Source of the DNA: an uncultured Lachnospiraceae bacterium
GTDB taxonomy: Bacteria > Bacillota > Clostridia > Lachnospirales > Lachnospiraceae
Direction of reading: 5' to 3'
Length of the DNA: 64,000 nt
NCBI GenBank assembly: GCA_910584845.1
Contig: CAJUDH010000003.1
Span: 1-64,000 of the forward strand
A program made the translations under genes and the position numbers. Below the pieces are notes generated by a model. That model ran no database searches and was not told the DNA's origin. It saw nothing but the letters and a program-made list of their open reading frames with translations. The first letter of the stretch is position 1; every line of letters starts with the position of its first letter. Positions 54,437 through 62,590 of this stretch are shown here, piece by piece.

Positions 54437-55438
54437 TTAAAATTTAGTTGTTGCCCTTTTTATCAAATCGGCGGCAATGGTAGTCCGGCTGGGGACATTG
54501 CTGCCGTTGAATACGCCCATAAGCGTGTTAATCGTTGCCGTGCACAAATCCTCAATTTTGCTGTCGATGGAAGTCAGTTCCGGGTCGGTGCAAAGGGCAT
54601 AGCTGGAATTATTATAACCGATGATGCTTAAACTATCAGGGATGCCCCGCCCTACGGCATGGGCATATTTGACGGCGCCTACGGCCAGCGTGTCGTCCGA
54701 GGCCAGGACGGCGTCAAATTTCAGTCCGCAGCCATGGAGGCGCAGGAGCATTTCCCGGGCAGCCGCCACGTCTTTGGGGCACCGGCGGATGTAAGGTTCC
54801 CGGATCGGCAGCCCACATCCGGTTAGGGCGTCCTGGTAGCCTTTTAACTTGTTGACCCCACTGTAGGAATGGCTGGTATAGACATAAAGGATGTCACGGC
54901 AGCCGGAGGAAATCAGTTTGCTGGTAGCTTCATGGGTAGCGGCCCGGTCGTCGCAGACGGTGGAATAAATGTTTTCCCCTTTCAGGCAACCGTTGACCAG
55001 CATAATGGGGAGGCTTTTGGAAGCGTCTATGATATAACGGTTGTCCTCCGGTTCCATCTCTACCAATTTGGAGCCGGCCAGGATAATGGCGTCCACCTTT
55101 TTGGAACGCAGCAGGTTGAAATATTTTTGCCTTGTTTCCAGGGAATTGCCTGTGCAGCAGAGGATGGAATCATAGCCGTGGGCGCGCAGCCCCTGCTCCA
55201 GGTAGTAGATCGCGTGGGCCAGGTAGGGGTCGGACGAGTCCGAACACATGATGCCGATGGTTTGGATCGTGCCAAGCCCCAGGCCCCGGGCGAAGACATT
55301 GGGGGTATAGCCCAGCTCGTCCATGACATCCAGCACCAAAGCCCTGGTGCGTTCGCTTACGTTGGGGCTGCCGTTGAGCACCCGGGAAACCGTGGCAATG
55401 GACACGCCGGCCTTTCTGGATACATCGTATATATTCAT
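54437..55438 (-). CDS. LacI-family transcriptional regulator of hexuronate genes
   Basis: 333-residue repressor: N-terminal HTH (IYDVSRKAGVSIATVSRVLN, then the hinge helix) and a periplasmic-binding-protein-like sensor domain. ATG 55438 gives the standard LacI start; an upstream frame adds 38 unlikely residues. It reads divergently from uxaA and shares the intergenic space with two matching operators TGTAAG-N2-CTTACA, one downstream of its own -10 and one downstream of the uxaA -10, so autoregulation and control of uxaA are likely. The inducer is probably a hexuronate intermediate. Confidence 0.92.
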   Translation of the reverse strand: MNIYDVSRKAGVSIATVSRVLNGSPNVSERTRALVLDVMDELGYTPNVFARGLGLGTIQTIGIMCSDSSDPYLAHAIYYLEQGLRAHGYDSILCCTGNSLETRQKYFNLLRSKKVDAIILAGSKLVEMEPEDNRYIIDASKSLPIMLVNGCLKGENIYSTVCDDRAATHEATSKLISSGCRDILYVYTSHSYSGVNKLKGYQDALTGCGLPIREPYIRRCPKDVAAAREMLLRLHGCGLKFDAVLASDDTLAVGAVKYAHAVGRGIPDSLSIIGYNNSSYALCTDPELTSIDSKIEDLCTATINTLMGVFNGSNVPSRTTIAADLIKRATTKF

Positions 55439-55566
55439 CAAACAACCCCTTTTCTCTGTGTATCTTCCAAACCTTCCCGGAGCTTGGCTTTTGCACGGGA
55501 AAGCCTGTCCTGCGGCACAAAAGGCAGATGGCAGGACAGGTGATGCAGCCAATGGGCCCCAGGGGG

Positions 55567-55580
55567 TGTAAGTGCTTACA
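55567..55580. promoter_or_regulatory. LacI-type operator, regulator side
   Basis: TGTAAGTGCTTACA, a 14-bp palindrome lying just past the regulator's -10 box on minus. It matches the operator at 55683-55696 in both half-sites. Confidence 0.75.
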
Positions 55581-55591
55581 ACCTGATTATC

Positions 55592-55620
55592 ATTATATGC
55601 GGCAAACCGAAATATTGCAA
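55592..55620 (-). promoter_or_regulatory. Promoter of the LacI gene and uxaC
   Basis: On minus: TTGCAA (55620-55615), 17-bp spacer, TATAAT (55597-55592). Confidence 0.75.
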
Positions 55621-55650
55621 GCGGTTTGTGTTTTTTTCAGAAAAATTGCC

Positions 55651-55679
55651 TTGACTTATGAACCAACATTCTGTAGAAT
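55651..55679 (+). promoter_or_regulatory. Promoter of uxaA
   Basis: TTGACT (55651-55656), 17-bp spacer, TAGAAT (55674-55679), directly followed by the operator at 55683. Confidence 0.75.
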
Positions 55680-55682
55680 TAA

Positions 55683-55696
55683 TGTAAGCACTTACA
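55683..55696. promoter_or_regulatory. LacI-type operator, uxaA side
   Basis: TGTAAGCACTTACA lies across the expected uxaA transcription start, four bases after the -10 box. Confidence 0.75.
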
Positions 55697-55730
55697 TAAA
55701 GCAAAATCCGAGGAAAAGAGGAGAAGGGTC

Positions 55731-57212
55731 ATGCAGGATTTTATCAGGATTCATGAAGACGACAACGTGGCTGTGGCATTGCGCACCATTGCCAAAGGGG
55801 AGCGGCTGGCCGTGGGCGGGTATCAGGTGGACGCATTAGAAGAGGTTCCCCAGGGGCATAAATTTGCGCTGAAAGATATAAAGGCGGGGGAGGACGTGGT
55901 CAAGTATGGTTTTCGCATCGGTTTGGCCAAGGAGGATATTCCGGCGGGGGGCTGGGTCCATATCCATAATTTAAAAACGGCTTTGGGTGATTTACTCTCT
56001 TATGAATATGAACCGGCGGTTTCCCCTCTGGAGGAGGCGGAGCATGAGTATTTTGACGGCTATCGCCGCAGGGACGGCAAGGTGGGGGTCCGCAACGAGA
56101 TTTGGATCCTCCCCACGGTGGGCTGCGTCAATTCCATTGCCAGCGCCCTGGAAAAAAAGGCGCAGGGCCTGGTGGCAGGCACGGTAGAGGCAGTAGTGGC
56201 TTTTCCCCATCCGTACGGGTGTTCCCAGATGGGGGATGACCAGGAAAATACCCGTACCGTACTGGCAGACATGGTCCGCCACCCCAATGCCGGGGGCGTG
56301 CTGGTTTTGGGCCTGGGGTGTGAGAACAGCAATATTCCGGTGCTCAAAGGATATATCGGGGAGTATGACCCCCAAAGGGTGAAATTTTTGCAGTGCCAGG
56401 ACGTAGAGGACGAGCAGCAGGAGGCTATGAAGCTGCTGGAAGAGCTGGCTGCCTATGCCGGGGCTTTCCACAGGGAGAAGATAGATGCCGGCGAGCTGAT
56501 TATCGGAATGAAGTGCGGCGGGTCCGACGGGCTGTCTGGCATTACGGCCAACCCCGCCGTGGGCGCATTTTCCGATTTGCTCATATCCAAAGGGGGGACC
56601 ACGATCTTGACCGAAGTCCCGGAGATGTTTGGGGCGGAAACCATTTTGATGAACCGCTGTGAGACCAGGGAACTGTTTGAAGAGACGGTTTCTTTGATTA
56701 ACGGTTTTAAGAATTATTTTACCAGCCATAATCAAACCATTTACGAAAACCCTTCCCCCGGGAATAAGAAAGGCGGGATTTCCACGCTGGAAGACAAATC
56801 CCTGGGCTGTACACAAAAGTCCGGCAGCGCGCCGGTAAAAGGGGTGCTGGCCTACGGGGAGCCGGTGAAGGTGAAAGGGCTGAACCTGCTTTCCGCCCCG
56901 GGCAACGACCTGGTGGCCTCTACGGCCCTGGCGGTTTCCGGCGCCCATATCGTGCTCTTTACCACCGGGCGGGGGACGCCCTTCGCCTCCCCGGTGCCTA
57001 CGGTGAAGATTTCCAGCAATTCCAAACTGGCGGGGCATAAAGGCGGTTGGATTGATTTCAATGCCGGGTGCATGGTGGAGGGCAAAGGCAAGGCCCAATT
57101 GGCCCGGGAGCTGTTTGACTATGTGCTGGAAGTGGCATCCGGAAGGAAGGTAAAGGCAGAGGAGGCCGGGTTCCATGATATGGCTATTTTCAAGCAAGGG
57201 GTTACTCTGTAA
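55731..57212 (+). CDS. uxaA: Altronate dehydratase (UxaA family)
   Basis: Dehydrates altronate to 2-keto-3-deoxygluconate. 493 residues: an N-terminal SAF domain (~1-95) and the large dehydratase domain, with family signatures GYRRRDGKVGVRNEIWILPT, VAFPHPYGCSQMGDDQENT and ILGMKCGGSDGLSG-like text (here IIGMKCGGSDGLSG). The cysteine residues and Asp/Glu used for iron are kept. GAGGAGAAGG lies upstream. It is first of a plus-strand run (IclR, aldolase, kinase). Confidence 0.93.
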   Translation: MQDFIRIHEDDNVAVALRTIAKGERLAVGGYQVDALEEVPQGHKFALKDIKAGEDVVKYGFRIGLAKEDIPAGGWVHIHNLKTALGDLLSYEYEPAVSPLEEAEHEYFDGYRRRDGKVGVRNEIWILPTVGCVNSIASALEKKAQGLVAGTVEAVVAFPHPYGCSQMGDDQENTRTVLADMVRHPNAGGVLVLGLGCENSNIPVLKGYIGEYDPQRVKFLQCQDVEDEQQEAMKLLEELAAYAGAFHREKIDAGELIIGMKCGGSDGLSGITANPAVGAFSDLLISKGGTTILTEVPEMFGAETILMNRCETRELFEETVSLINGFKNYFTSHNQTIYENPSPGNKKGGISTLEDKSLGCTQKSGSAPVKGVLAYGEPVKVKGLNLLSAPGNDLVASTALAVSGAHIVLFTTGRGTPFASPVPTVKISSNSKLAGHKGGWIDFNAGCMVEGKGKAQLARELFDYVLEVASGRKVKAEEAGFHDMAIFKQGVTL

Positions 57213-57271
57213 CGGGACATCCGCCGGATGGCCCGGTAAGGGGCAGCCGGTGCAGAGGGGGATATGAGGAT

Positions 57272-58033
57272 ATGAAATTAAACAGGACGACGCAGCGGAC
57301 CGTAGAGATTTTGAAACTGGTATCAAAGAACCCGGAAGGGATTACCCTGGATGATATTTGCAAAACCCTGAACCTTCCTAAGACCAGCGCCTATGATATT
57401 GTAACCACGTTGGCCGAGATGGGCATGGTCAATGTAGACAAGGGGGCCAGGCAAAGGTACACCATTGGGCTGACCGCTTACCGGATCGGGGTGAATTATA
57501 CCAACAATTTGGATTTTATCGGGGCCCTAGAGCCAGAACTGAAGAAATTTGCCAAAGAAGTAGGGAAAACCGTATTTTTTGGGGTACGGTCCGACCATGA
57601 GGTGGTATATATATGCAAATCCGAGCCGGAAAACCCCATTATCACCACGGCAACGGTGGGGACGAAAAACCCCATGTACTGCACTTCCCTGGGGAAGGCG
57701 ATTTTAGCCTACAGCGACGAGGAAACCCTCCGCCAGGTAATGGGGCGGATTAAATTTGTCCGGAAAACAGAGAATACCCTTACGGACCCCGAATCGCTTT
57801 TGGCAGAATTGGATAAAGTAAAACAGCAGGGCTATGCCCTGGACGCCAGGGAAGTGGAGGAACATATGGAGTGTGTGGGGGCGCCGGTATTCGGGGCCGA
57901 CGGCAACGTGCTGGGGGCAATCAGCGTGTCCAGCCTGTACAAACCTACCGAAGACTATGAATCCCTGGGGCGGCTGGTGGCAGGAAAGGCAGGGCAATTG
58001 TCGAAATTAATGGGTTATATTAGAAAAAATTAG
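57272..58033 (+). CDS. IclR-family regulator of the KDG genes
   Basis: 253 residues: N-terminal winged helix (RTTQRTVEILKLVSKNPEG, then LDDICKTLNLPKTSAYDIV) and the IclR effector domain (VGTKNPMYCTSLGKAILAY). IclR/KdgR-type proteins sense KDG or related keto acids. 108 bp after its stop lies the aldolase start; two matching palindromes in that gap fit its DNA-binding mode. Ribosome site GGGGGATATGAGG is moderate. Confidence 0.92.
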   Translation: MKLNRTTQRTVEILKLVSKNPEGITLDDICKTLNLPKTSAYDIVTTLAEMGMVNVDKGARQRYTIGLTAYRIGVNYTNNLDFIGALEPELKKFAKEVGKTVFFGVRSDHEVVYICKSEPENPIITTATVGTKNPMYCTSLGKAILAYSDEETLRQVMGRIKFVRKTENTLTDPESLLAELDKVKQQGYALDAREVEEHMECVGAPVFGADGNVLGAISVSSLYKPTEDYESLGRLVAGKAGQLSKLMGYIRKN

Positions 58034-58042
58034 AAATATCTA

Positions 58043-58071
58043 TTGACAAATCTTTGGGTAGCGATTAATAT
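58043..58071 (+). promoter_or_regulatory. Promoter of the KDG aldolase-kinase unit
   Basis: TTGACA (58043-58048), 17-bp spacer, TAATAT (58066-58071), starting ten bases after the regulator's stop. Confidence 0.8.
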
Positions 58072-58083
58072 GTAATCATAAAG

Positions 58084-58116
58084 TTCGTAAATATGAAAAC
58101 AATTCGTAAATACGAA
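58084..58116. promoter_or_regulatory. Tandem IclR-type operators
   Basis: TTCGTAAATATGAA (58084-58097) and TTCGTAAATACGAA (58103-58116), start-to-start 19 bp, just downstream of the promoter. Two phased boxes of this sort are common for IclR/KdgR repressors. Confidence 0.7.
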
Positions 58117-58141
58117 CAATAAGAAAAAGGAGAAGAGCGCT

Positions 58142-58795
58142 ATGAAAAAAGAACAAGTATTGATGAGGATGAAGGAAGACTGCCTGGTGGCTGTGGTTCG
58201 TGCAAAGGACCTGGAACAGGGCGAAAAGGTGGTGGATGCCATCATTGAAGGCGGCATTAATTTTATCGAAATCACTATGACAATGGATGAGGGGAACCCA
58301 ATCGACTTTATCGCCGCTATGGCGAAAAAATATAAAGGCAACGATAAAGTTGTCATCGGGGCGGGCACGGTTTTGGATCCGGAGACTGCCAGGGCCGTCA
58401 TTTTGGCCGGCGCCAATTATGTGGTGAGCCCTGGCCTTAATGTGGATACCATCCGGCTGTGCAACCGTTACCGGGTGCCCATGCTGCCGGGCGTGATGAC
58501 CCCTACCGAAGCCATTACCGCCTTGGAAGCAGGCTGCGATATTATCAAGATCTTCCCCGGCAACATTGTGGGGCCGGCGGCCATCAGCTCCTTTAAGGGC
58601 CCGCTGCCCCAGGGCGAGTTTATGCCTTCCGGCGGCGTGGACGTGGACAACGTAGACAAGTGGATCAAGGCCGGCGCCTATGCGGTAGGGACCGGAAGCA
58701 GCCTGACCAAAGGCGCCAAGACCGGGGACTTTGCCGCAGTTACCGCCAAAGCAAGGGAATTTGTGGAGGCTGTAGCCGCCGCCCGGGCCAAATAA
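58142..58795 (+). CDS. eda: KDPG/KDG aldolase (Eda-like)
   Basis: Cleaves 2-keto-3-deoxy-6-phosphogluconate to pyruvate and glyceraldehyde 3-phosphate. 217 residues, class I. The catalytic lysine lies in CDIIKIFPGN; the Glu/Thr phosphate-binding parts VIGAGTVLDPETA and LPGVMTPTEA are present. AAGGAGAAG precedes the ATG. It is followed 50 bp later by the matching kinase, and both are under the IclR-type operators. Confidence 0.93.
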   Translation: MKKEQVLMRMKEDCLVAVVRAKDLEQGEKVVDAIIEGGINFIEITMTMDEGNPIDFIAAMAKKYKGNDKVVIGAGTVLDPETARAVILAGANYVVSPGLNVDTIRLCNRYRVPMLPGVMTPTEAITALEAGCDIIKIFPGNIVGPAAISSFKGPLPQGEFMPSGGVDVDNVDKWIKAGAYAVGTGSSLTKGAKTGDFAAVTAKAREFVEAVAAARAK

Positions 58796-58845
58796 GGGAT
58801 AGGAACTATTAATATAAAGCAACAAACAAAAAGGAGAAGAAGACA

Positions 58846-59877
58846 ATGGCAAAAGTAGTAACCATGGGCGAGATTATGTTAAGGCTGTCCACCCCCAACA
58901 ATGAGAAGTTTATCCAGGCCGACGAATTTGACATTAATTACGGCGGCGGCGAAGCCAACGTGGCTGTTTCCTTGGCCAATTACGGCCATGACGCCGAGTT
59001 TGTGACGGCAGTGCCGGCTAACCCCATCGGCGAATGCGCCGTGGCGGCGTTAAGGAAATACAATGTGGGCACCAGGCATATTGCCAGAAGCGGCGAGCGT
59101 TTGGGCATTTACTATCTGGAAACCGGTTCGGCAATGAGGGCTTCCAACGTGGTTTATGACCGGGCCCATTCTTCTATTTCTACGGCTACGGCGGACGAGT
59201 TTAATTTTGACGAAATTTTTGCCGACTGTGACTGGTTCCATTTTACCGGCATTACCCCCGCCGTCAGCGACAGCGCCGCACAGCTGACCGAAGCTGCGTT
59301 AAAAGCGGCCAAAGCCCATGGGGTGACCGTGTCTGTAGATTTGAATTTCCGTAAGAAATTGTGGTCTTCCGAGAAGGCCCAGAAGGTTATGACCAATTTG
59401 ATGCAGTATGTGGACGTTTGCATCGGGAACGAGGAAGATGCGGAGAAAGTCCTTGGCTTTAAGCCGGGCAATACGGACGTGACTTCCGGGGAGCTGGAGT
59501 TAGCCGGCTATGTAGACATTTTTAACCAGATGGCTGACAAGTTTGGGTTCCAGTACATTATCAGCTCCCTGCGCGAGAGCCATTCCGCTTCCAACAACGG
59601 CTGGTCCGCATGCATTATGGACGGGAAGACCCGCGAGTTTTACCATTCCAGAAAGTATTCCATCACCCCAATCGTAGACCGGGTAGGCGGCGGCGATTCC
59701 TTTGCGGCGGGCCTGATTTGCGGCTTGCTGGACAAGAAGGATATGAAGGGCGCTTTGGAGTTCGCGGTGGCGGCTTCTGCATTGAAGCACACCATCCCAG
59801 GCGACTTTAACCTGGTTACCCGCGCCGATGTGGATAACCTGGCCGGCGGGGACGGTTCCGGACGGGTGCAAAGGTAA
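58846..59877 (+). CDS. kdgK: 2-keto-3-deoxygluconate kinase (PfkB family)
   Basis: Phosphorylates KDG at C6 before the aldolase step. 343 residues. The N-terminal ribokinase signature is GGGEANVAVSLANYG, and the C-terminal one is RVGGGDSFAAGLICGLL with the catalytic Asp in GGGDS. Spacing and strand put it in one unit with the aldolase. AAAGGAGAAG precedes the ATG. A strong terminator follows. Confidence 0.93.
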   Translation: MAKVVTMGEIMLRLSTPNNEKFIQADEFDINYGGGEANVAVSLANYGHDAEFVTAVPANPIGECAVAALRKYNVGTRHIARSGERLGIYYLETGSAMRASNVVYDRAHSSISTATADEFNFDEIFADCDWFHFTGITPAVSDSAAQLTEAALKAAKAHGVTVSVDLNFRKKLWSSEKAQKVMTNLMQYVDVCIGNEEDAEKVLGFKPGNTDVTSGELELAGYVDIFNQMADKFGFQYIISSLRESHSASNNGWSACIMDGKTREFYHSRKYSITPIVDRVGGGDSFAAGLICGLLDKKDMKGALEFAVAASALKHTIPGDFNLVTRADVDNLAGGDGSGRVQR

Positions 59878-59959
59878 GGGGTTGACGGGCCTAAACCTGG
59901 AAGGCTAAAAGCCGGGTAACGGCAGGAAGCTGCCGGCAGCCGGTTCGGCACAGATCAAG

Positions 59960-59996
59960 ATGGCTAATTTCCATAGGTATGGAATTAGCCATTTTG
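59960..59996 (+). terminator. Intrinsic terminator after kdgK
   Basis: ATGGCTAATTTCCA pairs with TGGAATTAGCCAT (one bulge), loop TAGG, followed by TTTTGT. The remaining 59997-60263 is GC-rich leader of the next gene with no gene recognised. Confidence 0.8.
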
Positions 59997-60263
59997 TCTG
60001 TAAAGAAGTTTGATAGAAATATAACTATATAGGGCAAGCGATGTAAAACAATCCATAGGATAATGGCAGGGTGTGCCGGTCGCATCCCATGCGGCCTGCC
60101 TTCCGGTCCCCGGCTGTCCGGGCCGCAAGGCGGTGCCATGTTGGCCGGCCCTTAGGCGGCAATATACGGCCGCCAAAGGCAAGGCAGGGCGGGCCGTATA
60201 CAAACGGGGACCGGGGCAAGGGGTTTGCCGGATCCTGTGAACCGATCAGGAGGAGGAATCATT

Positions 60264-61514
60264 ATGGCAACAATTATGGGAAATGTAATCGTAGGGCAAT
60301 CCGGCGGGCCGACCGCCGTGATCAATTCCAGCCTGGCCGGAGTATATAAAACGGCCAGGGACCGGGGGGCGAAGACGGTCTATGGGATGCTCCATGGCGT
60401 CCAGGGGCTTTTGGAAGAGCGTGTGGTGGACTTATCCAAACATATCCGCAGTGACTTGGATATTGACTTGTTGAAGCGCACGCCGTCTTCCTTTTTGGGG
60501 TCTTGCCGCTACAAACTGCCGGAGATCAAAGACGACCAGGATGTTTACGATAAAATTTTTGCTATTTTAGACAAACTGGAAATTGAATATTTCTTTTATA
60601 TCGGCGGCAATGATTCCATGGATACCATCAAAAAGCTGTCCGATTATGCAATCTTAAACGGAAGCAAGATCCGGTTCATGGGCGTCCCCAAGACCATTGA
60701 CAACGATTTGGCCGTCACCGACCACACGCCGGGGTTTGGCAGCGCCGCCAAATACATTGCTTCCATTACCAAAGAAGTGATCCGCGACGGGCTGGTATAT
60801 GACCAGCAAAATGTGACCCTGGTGGAAATTATGGGCCGCAACGCCGGCTGGCTTACAGGGGCGGCGGCGCTGGCCAAAGGGGAAGACTGCGAAGGGCCGG
60901 ACATGCTGTTCCTCCCGGAACTGACCTTTGACGTGGACACGTTTATGAAAAAGGTAGAAGAAATCCATAAGGTAAAGAAATCGGTGGTAATCGCCGTTTC
61001 AGAGGGCGTGAAAGTAGCCGACGGCCGGTATGTCTGTGAGCTGACCGACAACATCGACTATGTGGACGCTTTTGGGCACCGCCAGCTGACAGGGACGGCC
61101 CGCTACCTGGCAGAAAAGATTTCCAAAGAAGTAGGGTGCAAAACCAGGGCCATTGAGTTTAATTCTTTGCAGCGCTGTGCCTCCCATATTGTGGGCCGTG
61201 TGGACATTACGGAAGCATACCAGGTAGGGGGCGCGGCCGTAAAAGCTGCTTTTGAAGGGGAGACCGGGAAGATGGTGATCCTGAAACGGGTTTCCGACGA
61301 CCCCTACCTGTGCGTAACGGATATTTATGACGTACATAAGATTGCCAATATAGAAAAGAAAGTGCCCAGGGAGTGGATCAATGAAGAAGGCAATTACGTT
61401 ATGCCGGAATTCGTCAATTATGTAAGGCCGTTGATCCAGGCAGAACTTACCCCCATGATGGTAGACGGGCTGCCCAGGCATTTGCGGCTGGACGACGTCA
61501 GTTATGGGAGATAG
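60264..61514 (+). CDS. Pyrophosphate-type 6-phosphofructokinase
   Basis: 416-residue phosphofructokinase of the long, pyrophosphate-dependent clade. The donor site reads GGNDS (114-118), with Asp in the place of the Gly that ATP enzymes carry, and the catalytic loop is PKTIDND (142-148) with Lys after Pro, both marks of PPi use. Reversible catalysis allows it to run toward glycolysis or gluconeogenesis. Start at 60264 behind AGGAGGAGG. It is its own unit, between two terminators. It complements the ATP-type gene at 3875-4849. Confidence 0.92.
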   Translation: MATIMGNVIVGQSGGPTAVINSSLAGVYKTARDRGAKTVYGMLHGVQGLLEERVVDLSKHIRSDLDIDLLKRTPSSFLGSCRYKLPEIKDDQDVYDKIFAILDKLEIEYFFYIGGNDSMDTIKKLSDYAILNGSKIRFMGVPKTIDNDLAVTDHTPGFGSAAKYIASITKEVIRDGLVYDQQNVTLVEIMGRNAGWLTGAAALAKGEDCEGPDMLFLPELTFDVDTFMKKVEEIHKVKKSVVIAVSEGVKVADGRYVCELTDNIDYVDAFGHRQLTGTARYLAEKISKEVGCKTRAIEFNSLQRCASHIVGRVDITEAYQVGGAAVKAAFEGETGKMVILKRVSDDPYLCVTDIYDVHKIANIEKKVPREWINEEGNYVMPEFVNYVRPLIQAELTPMMVDGLPRHLRLDDVSYGR

Positions 61515-61525
61515 GAAAAATTTAT

Positions 61526-61555
61526 GCCCCACAGGCAAAGCTTGTGGGGCGTTTT
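61526..61555 (+). terminator. Intrinsic terminator after PPi-type phosphofructokinase
   Basis: GCCCCACAGG pairs with CTTGTGGGGC (one mismatch), followed by GTTTT. Confidence 0.75.
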
Positions 61556-61627
61556 AACCGGGCCCCACCCCCAGCGCCGATAGAAAACATGGCCTATATG
61601 AAAAAGGCCGGATTTGGACATTCATAT

Positions 61628-61677
61628 GCCCCCTCTGAAGCAGGCCGTGAAAAATAAGGCTGCAAAACAGAGGGGGC
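61628..61677. repeat. Large intergenic inverted repeat
   Basis: GCCCCCTCTG (61628-61637) and CAGAGGGGGC (61668-61677) form a perfect 10-bp stem with a 30-nt loop, followed by AATTATT. It is possibly a second terminator or an RNA element. Confidence 0.5.
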
Positions 61678-61800
61678 AATTATTGTGGGTTTAAAAGGTG
61701 GAATGATGCCGGGGCCGAACCGGTGCGCAGACATGGTTTCAGCCTTCCAACGGGTTGTTGTGTCTTTTTTTGAAAGCAGCGCCTACAGCAAAAGAAATAC

Positions 61801-61829
61801 TTGACATTTTAGTTAGCATATGCTAACCT
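61801..61829 (+). promoter_or_regulatory. Promoter with iron-box-like palindrome before DUF3793
   Basis: TTGACA (61801-61806), 17-bp spacer, TAACCT (61824-61829). The spacer and -10 contain GTTAGCATATGCTAAC (61812-61827), a perfect 16-bp palindrome resembling DtxR/IdeR-family metal boxes (TTAGGTTAG-type half sites). Confidence 0.6.
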
Positions 61830-61973
61830 TGTGGAAAGCATTGGTTACGGGAAATATTTGAGGGCGGCATGGAACCGGTGCTTTTTGGGGATATTACCTT
61901 TTGTGGCTGAGGTGGGCACAGGTAAATTAAAACCGGGTTTTGCAATATGTTTAGAAATGGGAGGATTGACGTG

Positions 61974-62564
61974 ATGCCGGCAGAAATGATGCTTTCTTAT
62001 TTACGAAACTGCAGCCCAGAGGGGAGGCTGGGATTTCAGGTGGCCATGCAATGTGCCCCTGTGTTAAAAGACGTAAAGATTTCGAATCTGATTATAGTGA
62101 AGCCAGGGGGCTGGCATAAAATCCGGGCAGATTTGAAGAAAAGCCGGATTATATGCGTCCCCCTTTATACGGACGGAGAAAAGGAAGTATTGTTTTTATA
62201 CCGCTATGAGCGGTTGGAAAACCATTTAAAAGAAGAGGCCGTCCGCCGATTTTTGCGAAAACACGGATATGAAACCATGGGCATTGCTTCTGTCCTAAAA
62301 AGGCTGAGGGCCCGCTACCAGCTTTATGCGGGGGCAGGCCGGGAGTTCCCCCATGAGCTGGGCGTGCTTTTGGAATACCCGGTAGAGGATGTGGAAGGCT
62401 TTATTGCCAACCGGGGGCAAAACAGCCTGGCATCCCGTTACTGGAAAGTATATAACAACCAACAGGAAGCGGAACGCAGGTTTCAACTGTATGACGAGGC
62501 CCGGGACTGTGCCCTGCGGGAAATGGCCAACGGCTGTGCCTTGGGCCAGGTGGCAGTGTCCTGA
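61974..62564 (+). CDS. DUF3793 family protein
   Basis: 196 residues, soluble. Family features: LGFQVAMQCAPVLKDVKISN at the N-terminus, ICVPLYTDGEKEVLFLYRYE in the middle, and FPHELGVLLEYPVEDVEGFI near the end. The function is unknown; from memory the family often neighbours feoAB ferrous iron genes or flavodoxins in Clostridia. Here a metal-box-like palindrome covers its promoter, which fits an iron link. GGGAGG lies nine bases before ATG 61974; GTG 61971 is an alternative start. No iron gene is adjacent inside the window. Confidence 0.85.
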   Translation: MPAEMMLSYLRNCSPEGRLGFQVAMQCAPVLKDVKISNLIIVKPGGWHKIRADLKKSRIICVPLYTDGEKEVLFLYRYERLENHLKEEAVRRFLRKHGYETMGIASVLKRLRARYQLYAGAGREFPHELGVLLEYPVEDVEGFIANRGQNSLASRYWKVYNNQQEAERRFQLYDEARDCALREMANGCALGQVAVS

Positions 62565-62590
62565 ACTTTGCTTTAAGCCAAGCGCCTTTT

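Noticed and set aside
55992..57326. 444-residue open frame on minus opposite uxaA
   Set aside because: It lies fully antisense to a well-conserved uxaA, has no ribosome site and no recognised family.
61700..61800. Possible T-box or tRNA-like structure
   Set aside because: GGTGGAATGATG only loosely resembles a T-box core; no specifier loop or clover-leaf could be drawn.
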